Shown here: positions 1-5,676 of the stretch, in pieces | Layout: each line of letters starts with the position of its first letter | Numbering within the stretch: position 1 is the stretch's first letter | Source: CAZHRJ01 sp964534765 | Lineage (GTDB): Bacteria; Lindowbacteria; 2-12-FULL-62-27 | Direction of reading: 5' to 3' | Assembly (NCBI GenBank): GCA_964534765.1 | Contig: CAZHRJ010000031.1 | Location: 1-25,434 of the forward strand | DNA: 25,434 bases | Translations under genes and position numbers: made by a program | Notes under the pieces: generated by a model | The model's input: only the letters and a program-made list of their open reading frames with translations | The model's database searches: none | Told to the model about the DNA's origin: nothing

Positions 1-644
1 CCGGCGATGACGGCGGCAAGAATCATGCCGGCCGCGCCGCAGGTCTGCGGCAGGGCGGAGAGAAACAAAGCCAGCATCGCCGACGTGATCGTCACGTGTC
101 TGAGTCCCGCCTGGCCGACAAACGCCGCGCCCAGCCCGTCCGATCGCGCGGGAGAAAATGCCGTGCAGGCGATGACCGCGATCCATCGAGCGATGGCCGG
201 CGCCGCCAGAAGCGCAACCCAGATACCGGACTGAATAAGAGACGCGATGGCCACTGTTTTAGTGAGGAGAACGAGGACGATCGCCGTCACGCCGAACGCG
301 CCGACATGAGGATCTTTCAAGATATCGAGCCTGCGGGATCGATCGCCCATGGCGCCGAGGGCGTCGGCCGAATCGGCCAGGCCGTCGAGATGAAATCCGC
401 GAGTGAGCAGACACCAACAAAAGACCGAGAGGACTGCCGACAGAAACGGCGATGCGGCAGGATTGAGCCGATGGATCGCAACCGGCGCCGCCAAAACTCC
501 GGCCCCGATAATCGCGCCGACGACAGGGAACCAGTACAGAAGACCCGGCCGAATCGACGCGGAGCCTGAGGACACAGGGATGACGGTCAGCAGCCGGATG
601 GCGCCTACGAGAGCGTTAGGACGATCAGCCGCGTCCGACATCAT
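1..644 (-). CDS. cobS: Adenosylcobinamide-GDP ribazoletransferase (cobalamin synthase), 3' end outside window
   Basis: The minus-strand frame is open from ATG 644 to the window edge, about 214 codons; the family is usually near 250 aa, so the C-terminus is missing. CobS joins adenosylcobinamide-GDP to alpha-ribazole at the inner membrane, the last assembly step of the nucleotide loop. The protein is very hydrophobic and carries the family's acidic motif GFHLDGLADSADALGAMGD near residues 75-95, followed by KDPHVGAFG, which matches the conserved (D)xxxGxxG region. Two adjacent ATGs (644 and 641) are possible starts; a GGAG lies a few bases upstream of them. The start overlaps the 3' end of cobT by about 20 bp, so the two are probably translationally coupled. 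Recognition is from motifs and neighbours. Confidence 0.9.
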   Translation of the reverse strand, partial: MMSDAADRPNALVGAIRLLTVIPVSSGSASIRPGLLYWFPVVGAIIGAGVLAAPVAIHRLNPAASPFLSAVLSVFCWCLLTRGFHLDGLADSADALGAMGDRSRRLDILKDPHVGAFGVTAIVLVLLTKTVAIASLIQSGIWVALLAAPAIARWIAVIACTAFSPARSDGLGAAFVGQAGLRHVTITSAMLALFLSALPQTCGAAGMILAAVIA

Positions 645-1740
645 CGACTCCGGCGGATTGGAAGGTGGCCATTTCCTGAAAAATGCCGACCGCGCTGTCG
701 AGGATCTGCATGGCCAACGCGGCGCCGGTGCCTTCCCCGAGGCGCATGTGAAAGTCGAGGATGGGATCGACGCCAAGTTTTTGGAGGACCAGGGCATGCC
801 CGCCCTCGGCGGATCTGTGAGAGAAAAACAAGTAGTCCCGAACCGCCGGGCACATCCGGGATGCGAGTGCGGCGGCGGCGGTAGAGATGAACCCGTCGAC
901 CACCATGGGCGTCCGGCGGGCGGCGCCGGCGATGAAACAGCCGGCCATTTCACCGATCTCAAATCCGCCGACCTTTGAGAGGACGTCGATAGGGTCGGAG
1001 ACGATTGCGGATCGCGCCTTCAGCGCGCGGTCGATGACGTCGATTTTTCGGTTCAGGCCCGCGTCATCGAGTCCCGTCCCGCGGCCGACCACCGACGAGG
1101 GCGGCACTCCCAGAAGGCAGCAGAGGACGGCGGCGGCTGAGGAGCTGTTGCCGATCCCCATATCGCCCACGCCGGCCAGATCGATCGGCGCCTTTGCGTG
1201 AGACTCCTCAAACACATCCGCGCCCCACTCAACCGCCCGGACGGCGTCGGCGCGGGACATGGCGTTTTCCACGAGGAAATTTCGGGTGCCGGCGCCGATT
1301 CGTTTCCGTATCAGCGTCTCCGACGCCCCAAGTGCCGATGTCTCCGACATCGGCTGGATCAGACAACTCCCGGACGACGCGGCTGGAACCAGCGTACCCG
1401 CGTCAATCACGCACACTTCCGCGCCGGCCTTGCGAGCTAGGACGTTCACCGCGGCGCCGCCTGCGACAAAATTTTCGACCATCTGAGCCGTGACTGTGCG
1501 GGGATAGAGGCTGACGCCCTCTTCAGTAATGCCGTGATCGGCGGCAAATGTAAAAATGACTTTTCGCCGTACAGAGTAGTCCATCCGGCCGGCGACGCAG
1601 ACGATCGACCGGGCCAGTGACTCGATCCGGCCGAGACTGCCCCTGGGTTTGGTGAGCGAATCCAGCCGACGCTGTGCTTCGGCCGCCAGATCGGCCGAGA
1701 CCGGTCGGACGGAGGCGATGAGGGAATCGAATGCAGTCAT
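625..1740 (-). CDS. cobT: Nicotinate-nucleotide--dimethylbenzimidazole phosphoribosyltransferase
   Basis: CobT makes alpha-ribazole phosphate from nicotinate mononucleotide and a lower-ligand base (usually dimethylbenzimidazole) in the cytoplasm. The 371-aa product is slightly longer than the usual ~350. Family motifs are KPRGSLGRIE near residue 32, TFAADHGITEEGVS near residue 64, GVGDMGIGNSSSAA near residue 190, GRGTGLDD, and LGEGTGAALA near the C-terminus, with Glu336 as the expected catalytic base. Residues about 127-145 (LIQPMSETSALGASETLIR) are additional to the usual CobT core. They are encoded exactly by the palindromic element at 1306-1361, lying between the VIDAG strand and the IGAGTRNF loop. 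The ATG overlaps the cobU stop as ATGA, and the 3' end overlaps cobS. Confidence 0.95.
   Translation of the reverse strand: MTAFDSLIASVRPVSADLAAEAQRRLDSLTKPRGSLGRIESLARSIVCVAGRMDYSVRRKVIFTFAADHGITEEGVSLYPRTVTAQMVENFVAGGAAVNVLARKAGAEVCVIDAGTLVPAASSGSCLIQPMSETSALGASETLIRKRIGAGTRNFLVENAMSRADAVRAVEWGADVFEESHAKAPIDLAGVGDMGIGNSSSAAAVLCCLLGVPPSSVVGRGTGLDDAGLNRKIDVIDRALKARSAIVSDPIDVLSKVGGFEIGEMAGCFIAGAARRTPMVVDGFISTAAAALASRMCPAVRDYLFFSHRSAEGGHALVLQKLGVDPILDFHMRLGEGTGAALAMQILDSAVGIFQEMATFQSAGVDDVGRG
1306..1361 (-). repeat. Palindromic element copy A, inside cobT
   Basis: Read on the minus strand this copy has TGATCCAG, hairpin P (CCGATGTC-GGA-GACATCGG, 1335-1353), the spacer CACTTGG, hairpin H2 (GCGTC-GGA-GACGC, 1314-1326) and TGATACGG. 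Both stems are perfect. It is in the same orientation as cobT and is read in frame. Relative to copies B and C the stems carry paired substitutions that keep every base pair, while the spacer is unchanged. Confidence 0.8.
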
Positions 1741-2372
1741 CGGGATGTCGGGGACACCGAAAGGCCGCGGGCCGGCAGACGCCGGCGGTGCGGGGACGAT
1801 TTCAGTTGAACCGGCGTACCCGAAACAATCCAGAACACCTCATCCGCCGCCGCGGCCGTGGCGGCGTTGATGCGGCCCAGAACCTCGATGAACCTTCTGC
1901 CGACAGCCGTGATCGGAGTGAGTCCCATGCCGACTTCGTCCGATACGATCACAAGCGGCGCCAGCGACCGAAGATGCGCCAGGAGGGAGGCCAAGTCCTC
2001 CCGCAGATGATTCCCGTTGGACCGACCGATCCGGCCGGGGTCGGAGACCCCGGCACTTGGGGCCGCGGAGCGGCTGATCCGCGCGGAGACCCAGAGGGTG
2101 AGACTGTCCAGAAGGATGGCGTGCGGCCGCTCCGGCGGAAAAGCGGGGAGGCGATGATCGGCCAGGACGAACGTCCGCCAGGATTTAGGCCGGCGGATTC
2201 GATGGCGGCTGATTTTTTCCCGCCATATCGGCGATCTGGCCGCCGCGCGACCCGGCAGAGCCGTGGCCAGATACCAGACCCGGCTGCCCAGCTCATGGAC
2301 AAGGGATTCAGCCCATTCGCTTTTGCCGCTGGCGGCGCCGCCCAGAACGAGAGTCAACGGATAGGTCTTCAT
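1737..2372 (-). CDS. cobU: Bifunctional adenosylcobinamide kinase / adenosylcobinamide-phosphate guanylyltransferase
   Basis: CobU phosphorylates adenosylcobinamide and then transfers GMP to it, giving the adenosylcobinamide-GDP used by CobS. The 211-aa frame from ATG 2372 has the Walker A loop GGAASGKS at residues 11-18. It also has the conserved histidine (His57 in SRHRIRRPKSW) expected to carry the guanylyl group, the Walker B-like AILLDSLTLWV, and the family motifs VIVSDEVGMGL and INAATAAAADEVFWIVSG. Residues about 98-116 (RISRSAAPSAGVSDPGRIG) are encoded by the antisense of palindromic element copy B and sit in a variable linker. A basic 20-residue tail follows the usual C-terminus. An upstream in-frame TTG at 2396 is an alternative start; neither start has a clear ribosome binding site. 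The 3' end overlaps cobT by 4 bp. Confidence 0.92.
   Translation of the reverse strand: MKTYPLTLVLGGAASGKSEWAESLVHELGSRVWYLATALPGRAAARSPIWREKISRHRIRRPKSWRTFVLADHRLPAFPPERPHAILLDSLTLWVSARISRSAAPSAGVSDPGRIGRSNGNHLREDLASLLAHLRSLAPLVIVSDEVGMGLTPITAVGRRFIEVLGRINAATAAAADEVFWIVSGTPVQLKSSPHRRRLPARGLSVSPTSR
2028..2081 (+). repeat. Palindromic element copy B, antisense within cobU
   Basis: On the plus strand: GATCCGG, hairpin P (CCGGGGTC-GGA-GACCCCGG, 2035-2053), spacer CACTTGG (2054-2060), hairpin H2 (GCCGC-GGA-GCGGC, 2062-2074), then TGATCCG. From CCGGCACTTGG to TGATCCG it is identical to copy C, although the two lie about 21.8 kb apart. cobU reads through it in frame on the opposite strand. Confidence 0.82.
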
Positions 2373-2441
2373 GAAGGGAAGATAACTAGCGGCCAACAGC
2401 GTGGCAACCTGCGCCGCCGAGATGGGTTCAACGCAGTAGAG

Positions 2442-2475
2442 AAAAAATCCCCCTCCGCGGTTTCCCGCGGAGGGG
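2442..2475 (-). terminator. Intrinsic terminator after the flagellin genes
   Basis: On the minus strand a perfect 11-bp GC-rich stem (CCCCTCCGCGG / CCGCGGAGGGG) closes a GAAA tetraloop and is followed by GATTTTTT. It lies just downstream of the second flagellin stop codon and upstream of cobU. It therefore ends the flagellin transcript and separates it from the cobalamin genes. There is no T-run on the plus-strand side. Confidence 0.93.
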
Positions 2476-2508
2476 CCATACCATCTATCCCAATAATTGG
2501 GGTGAACC

Positions 2509-3468
2509 CTAAGAGAGCAGTTGGAGAATGCTCGTTGGTTTCAAATTCGCTTGGGCCAGCATTGCCTGACTAGCCTGCACCAAAACTTGCGATTTGGTGA
2601 ATTCAATGACCTCCTCGGCCATGTCCGTGTCCCGGATGCGACTTTCGGACGCCTGCATATTCTCCGCCGCGATGTTCACGAAATTGAGCGTGTGCTCGAG
2701 ACGGTTATGAAAGGCGCCGAGTCGTGCCCGGTTCCGGCTGACCGCGTTGATCGCGCTGTCGACAGTGCCGATGGCGCTTTCCGCCGCCGACGTGTTCAGC
2801 ACACCGCTGAACCTGCCGGTTTTGAGAAAGTTGCCCATGACCGCGGGGTTGGACGAAAAGAGCATGTTCAGCCCCAGTGCCTGAACCGACAGAGTCGATA
2901 CGAAGGCCTTGAACGTGTGACCCTCGTTGGCGCCGACGTGGAAGAACATGCTACCCTGATACGTGCTTCCCGTCGTCAGCTGATTGCCCGGTTTCGAGGT
3001 ATCCTGATCCCGTTCCGATTGCGGGATCTTGCTCGAAAACGTCCCGTCCAGGAGTTTAATCGCGTTAAACTCAACGGACGTCTGCATGCGGTTGATCTCG
3101 TTCAAGAGCTGATCAACCTCCAGCTGGATGAGACTGCGATCAGACATGCTGTACGTAGCGTTAGCCGCCTGAATCGCGAGTTCCCGCATGCGTTGCAGGA
3201 TGGAGTGGAGTTCGTGAAGGCCGCCTTCGGCCGTCTGGATCATGCCCATCCCGTCCTGGATGTTCCGAGCCGCCTGCCGGAAACCACCGACCTGCGCGCG
3301 GAGTTTCTCGCTTACCGCCAACCCGGCCACGTCATCGCTGGCCCGGTTAATCCGATACCCTGAACTCAGCCTCTCCAGGGCTTTGTTCAGGTTGAGGTTA
3401 TTAAGCGTCGCCTGTCTATGGGCGAACATGGCTTCAACATTATGACGAACATTAAAATCGAGACCCAT
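2509..3468 (-). CDS. Flagellin (distal of two tandem copies)
   Basis: This is a filament subunit of 319 aa, exported by the flagellar type III system. The N-terminal D0/D1 half has NVRHNVEAMFAHRQ, LERLSSGYRINRASDDVAGLAVSEKLR and RELAIQAANATY. The C-terminal half has ESRIRDTDMAEEVIEFTKSQVL and ends QLLS. The centre is short, with no large D2/D3 domains, and includes SMFFHVGANEGHTFKAF, a feature of spirochaete-type FlaB flagellins. The start is supported by AAGGAGGT eight bases upstream. The protein is the same length as the upstream paralogue; the terminal helices are strongly conserved and the central segment is divergent. It probably shares a transcript with the upstream flagellin and ends at the 2442-2475 terminator. 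Its leader contains a CsrA-like ACAAGGA over the ribosome binding site. Confidence 0.95.
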   Translation of the reverse strand: MGLDFNVRHNVEAMFAHRQATLNNLNLNKALERLSSGYRINRASDDVAGLAVSEKLRAQVGGFRQAARNIQDGMGMIQTAEGGLHELHSILQRMRELAIQAANATYSMSDRSLIQLEVDQLLNEINRMQTSVEFNAIKLLDGTFSSKIPQSERDQDTSKPGNQLTTGSTYQGSMFFHVGANEGHTFKAFVSTLSVQALGLNMLFSSNPAVMGNFLKTGRFSGVLNTSAAESAIGTVDSAINAVSRNRARLGAFHNRLEHTLNFVNIAAENMQASESRIRDTDMAEEVIEFTKSQVLVQASQAMLAQANLKPTSILQLLS

Positions 3469-3666
3469 CGTGTGGGAACCTCCTTGTCATGTGCAGACAA
3501 GAACCATCGGATCATCAATGATCCTCCGGCGTTCGCCACAGCCGACGCTACCGTTCCGTCAGAAAAACATCCCACCTTTCCAGAAAAACTCAATCAAAAC
3601 TGCCGAACCCCAACCTGGGATTCGAGGCGCGCGCGGGGTCAACGAGACCGCCGCTTAAAGCGCCTA
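3469..3666 (-). promoter_or_regulatory. Leader of the distal flagellin gene with candidate CsrA sites
   Basis: This 198-bp spacer between the two flagellins shows no clear promoter and no terminator after the upstream gene. On the minus strand, GACAAGGAGGT (3478-3488) combines the ribosome binding site with a CsrA-like ACAAGGA. Its 5' half is the 3' arm of a CTTGTC/GACAAG hairpin (3483-3501), which would partly hide the ribosome binding site. A GGATCAT/ATGATCC inverted repeat lies just upstream. A GGGA sits in a possible weak loop near 3561-3581. Pairing is by inspection only. Confidence 0.5.
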
Positions 3667-4626
3667 TTAACCCAACAACGCCAGGACGTTTTGTGGCAGG
3701 AGATTGGCCTGTGCCAGCATGGCGTTAGCCGCCTGGACCAGAACCTGAGCTTTGGTGAACTCAATAATCTCCGCCGCCATATCCGCGTCCCGGATCCGGC
3801 TTTCCGACTGCTGCAGCTGTTCCCGGACGGTTCCGGCGAAATTGAACGTGTGCTGCAATCGGTTTTCCAAGGCGCCGAGAGTAGATCGATTGCGAGTGAC
3901 AAGATTAAGAGCGCTGTCGACGGTGCCGATGGCGCTCTCCGCCGCCTGCTGGTTCAGCACGCCTTTAAAGGTGGCTGTTTTGAGAAAATTGCCGCTGACG
4001 GCTCCTGTTGAAGAAAAAAGACCGATGAGACCGAGACCCTGAACCGAGAGGGTCGCGATATACCCGCGAATGATCTGATTCTCGTTGGGCCCGACATGAA
4101 AATAGAGGCTACCGAGATACAAACTGCCGCTGGGCAGTTGAATGCCGGCCTTGGTGGCGTCCGCATCCATTCCGGCGGGTGGGATTTTGCTGGAGAAAGT
4201 CCCGTCGAGGAGTTTGATGCGGTTAAATTCCACCGAGGTTTGCATGCGGTTGACCTCGTTGAGCAGGTTGTCAATTTCCTGCTGAATGAGGCTGCGATCG
4301 GAATTATTGTAAATCCCGTTCGCCGCCTGAACCGAGAGTTCCCGTATGCGCTGCAGGATGTCGTGCATTTCCTGCAGACCGGCCTCTGCGACCTGGATCA
4401 AGCTGATGCCGTCCTGGATGTTCCGGATGGCCTGGGCGTAGCCGCGGACCTGAGTCCGCAGTTTTTCGCTGACGGCCAATCCGGCCACGTCATCGCTGGA
4501 ACGATTGATGCGATAGCCGCTGGAGAGTCTCTCGAGCGCGCGATTCAGCGTTCCGTTGTTGACAGTGGACTGACGGTGGGCAAACATCGCTGTGACATTA
4601 TGACGTACATAAAATCCGTCTGCCAT
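3667..4626 (-). CDS. Flagellin (proximal of two tandem copies)
   Basis: The second 319-aa flagellin begins MADGFYVRHNVTAMFAHRQ and shares the LERLSSGYRINRSSDDVAGLAVSEKLR block. It also has RELSVQAANGIYNNSDR, the short centre with LYFHVGPNENQIIRGY, and the C-terminal ESRIRDADMAAEIIEFTKAQVL segment, ending ALLG. It differs from its paralogue mainly in the central exposed segment and in the last helix, so the two probably form a mixed or segmented filament. AAGGAGGA (4636-4643) precedes the ATG. Its 5' leader carries a CsrA-type hairpin, and fliW and csrA are its immediate upstream neighbours. By analogy with Bacillus hag, its translation is probably repressed by CsrA and relieved when FliW is freed. 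Confidence 0.95.
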   Translation of the reverse strand: MADGFYVRHNVTAMFAHRQSTVNNGTLNRALERLSSGYRINRSSDDVAGLAVSEKLRTQVRGYAQAIRNIQDGISLIQVAEAGLQEMHDILQRIRELSVQAANGIYNNSDRSLIQQEIDNLLNEVNRMQTSVEFNRIKLLDGTFSSKIPPAGMDADATKAGIQLPSGSLYLGSLYFHVGPNENQIIRGYIATLSVQGLGLIGLFSSTGAVSGNFLKTATFKGVLNQQAAESAIGTVDSALNLVTRNRSTLGALENRLQHTFNFAGTVREQLQQSESRIRDADMAAEIIEFTKAQVLVQAANAMLAQANLLPQNVLALLG

Positions 4627-4635
4627 AAACTGATT

Positions 4636-4676
4636 TCCTCCTTGAGTCTAACCTAAGCAGTTCATCCTTGAACTGC
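4636..4676 (-). promoter_or_regulatory. CsrA-binding leader of the proximal flagellin: hairpin plus site over the ribosome binding site
   Basis: On the minus strand, 4676-4657 forms a perfect 7-bp stem, GCAGTTC-AAGGAT-GAACTGC, with GGA in a six-base loop. GUUCAAGGAUGA matches the CsrA SELEX consensus RUACARGGAUGU at 10 of 12 positions. About 14 bases further on, CAAGGAGGA (4636-4644) merges a second, weaker CsrA-like motif with the Shine-Dalgarno sequence. An upstream hairpin site plus a site over the ribosome binding site is the arrangement known from the Bacillus subtilis hag leader. Confidence 0.78.
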
Positions 4677-4687
4677 CGCTTCCATCT

Positions 4688-4715
4688 ATAATGAGACCAA
4701 ACCGTATCCACACAA
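4688..4715 (-). promoter_or_regulatory. Possible promoter of the proximal flagellin
   Basis: On the minus strand, TTGTGT (4715-4710), a 16-bp spacer and CATTAT (4693-4688) lie just upstream of the CsrA-type hairpin. The match to a housekeeping promoter is modest (four of six in each box). I found no convincing sigma-28 or sigma-54 site in this spacer, so the flagellins may also depend on read-through from csrA. Confidence 0.3.
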
Positions 4716-4940
4716 CCGGCTCAGACGCCGCCGGATAAATGTGAGATGACGTCCGCGGCGTGAGAGCGGACATTCGGCTTTTTGCGGCTAACCGGGTGCT
4801 CTGGATTCAGGCAAGATTGCCACCTCCTTGTCGCAGACACTCGCCTCCGCCTCCTGCGGAGGATGGAAAGACACTCTTTGATCTTTCTGTCGGCGGGATC
4901 GGTGGAAAGCTTGAGGAGGATTTCGCGGCGCGGGGCTGGA
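4716..4940 (-). other. Gene-free csrA 3' region with GGA hairpin and a second ACAAGGAGGT site
   Basis: No credible coding frame lies between csrA and the flagellin leader. On the minus strand, 4862-4844 forms a perfect 7-bp stem CCTCCGC-AGGAG-GCGGAGG with GGA in the loop. GACAAGGAGGT (4832-4822) follows and is identical over 11 bases to the distal flagellin's ribosome-binding region, but here it precedes only an eight-codon TTG frame. A short GGCA/TGCC hairpin and a GTCCGC/GCGGAC hairpin come next, without a T-run. The region could be a structured csrA 3' UTR that binds CsrA, or the remains of another flagellin leader. Confidence 0.45.
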
Positions 4941-5186
4941 TTACTTTTTGGGGTCCTGCTGTTTGAACAACTGCGCGGCCTGGGCGAGCGCCGCGGGGAC
5001 TTTCTGCCGGGCCGCCTCGATATTTTCCTTCTGGATCGCCTCGTAGACTTCCCGCCGGTGCACCGCCACATTTCGCGGGGCCTTGATGCCGATTTTGACC
5101 TGTTCCCCGTGAACGCCGATGACAACAACCTCGATGCTGTCTCCGATCATGATGCTTTCATTGATTTTCCGCGTGAGGACCAGCAT
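4941..5186 (-). CDS. csrA: Carbon storage regulator CsrA (translational regulator)
   Basis: CsrA is a small dimeric RNA-binding protein that binds GGA motifs in mRNA leaders and usually blocks ribosome access. The 81-aa product starts MLVLTRKINESIMIGD and continues IEVVVIGVHGEQVKIGIKAPRNVAVHRREVYEAI, the full conserved beta-strand core including the RNA-contacting N-terminal strand and the VHR(R)E segment. The tail after about residue 60 is Ala/Gln-rich and somewhat longer than minimal 61-aa CsrA proteins. It starts one base after the fliW stop codon (TAA-G-ATG), so it is translated with its antagonist. The nearby flagellin leader carries matching target sites. Confidence 0.95.
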   Translation of the reverse strand: MLVLTRKINESIMIGDSIEVVVIGVHGEQVKIGIKAPRNVAVHRREVYEAIQKENIEAARQKVPAALAQAAQLFKQQDPKK

Positions 5187-5187
5187 C

Positions 5188-5655
5188 TTACGGCCCCTTC
5201 TCCGGCTCCGCGCCGGTTTGCCCGTCTTTCATGAGATCAAAGAGCGGGTGCCGGACCGTGTATTGTTCGACGAGAGAGATGACCTGCCGGCCCAGACGGT
5301 TCTTGGAATGGATGACGATGGGCCCCTTGAGATTGACGGTCATCTTGCGCATGTCGTCCGGGATGACGCAGATGACGTAGGTGAGAAGGTCGGACTCAGC
5401 CGTGACGCCGAGGGCCGACTTATCGGCTTCGGAAATCGACAACTGGTAGCCGGACATGAACGCGTCGGGCTGGAGGACCACGAACGCGATGCTGGGTTCG
5501 TCGACGCACTGGATCCACTCAAAGGGTTTCTGGTCCTGGACGCCGACCAGGACATACTTCTCATAGCCTTCGAACCCGAACATCCCCCCCTGAAGGGTGA
5601 TGATCCGGGACTCATCCACGTCGATCTCGCCAAACGGCCTGCTCTGAATTTTCAT
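5188..5655 (-). CDS. fliW: Flagellar assembly factor FliW (CsrA antagonist and flagellin-binding protein)
   Basis: FliW binds either flagellin or CsrA. When flagellin is secreted, the freed FliW sequesters CsrA and allows flagellin translation. The 155-aa protein has the family's N-terminal SRPFGEIDVDESRIITLQGGMFGFEGYEKYVL, followed by FEWIQCVDEPSIAFVVLQP and the C-terminal MTVNLKGPIVIHSKNRLGRQVI. These are the conserved FliW core strands. It sits between flgL and csrA, one base from csrA, as in many flagellated bacteria. Length is typical. Confidence 0.95.
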   Translation of the reverse strand: MKIQSRPFGEIDVDESRIITLQGGMFGFEGYEKYVLVGVQDQKPFEWIQCVDEPSIAFVVLQPDAFMSGYQLSISEADKSALGVTAESDLLTYVICVIPDDMRKMTVNLKGPIVIHSKNRLGRQVISLVEQYTVRHPLFDLMKDGQTGAEPEKGP

Positions 5656-5676
5656 CGCCGCCCCCTTATATCAGGA

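Noticed and set aside
993..1002. GTCGGAGAC in cobT as another element hairpin.
   Set aside because: The pairing does not extend beyond the three-base GTC/GAC core and there is no CACTTGG; it encodes normal CobT residues.
2028..2081. GGA loops of the palindromic element as CsrA-binding sites.
   Set aside because: The loops are only three bases and copies lie on both strands of unrelated genes; CsrA prefers GGA in larger loops. Kept only as a passing resemblance.
2373..2441. A cobalamin riboswitch upstream of cobU.
   Set aside because: Only about 70 bases lie between the flagellin terminator and cobU, too short for the ~200-nt aptamer, and no B12 box is convincing.
1731..2573. Long plus-strand open frames opposite cobU and the flagellins (for example 1731-2573 and 2521-3363).
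   Set aside because: They are mirror frames of clearly conserved minus-strand genes in high-GC DNA and show no family motifs.
5418..5425. A GCCGATAA box on the minus strand inside fliW, as a possible sigma-28 promoter for csrA and flagellin.
   Set aside because: It encodes the natural Glu-Ala-Asp-Lys of FliW and has no TAAA-type -35 at the right distance.
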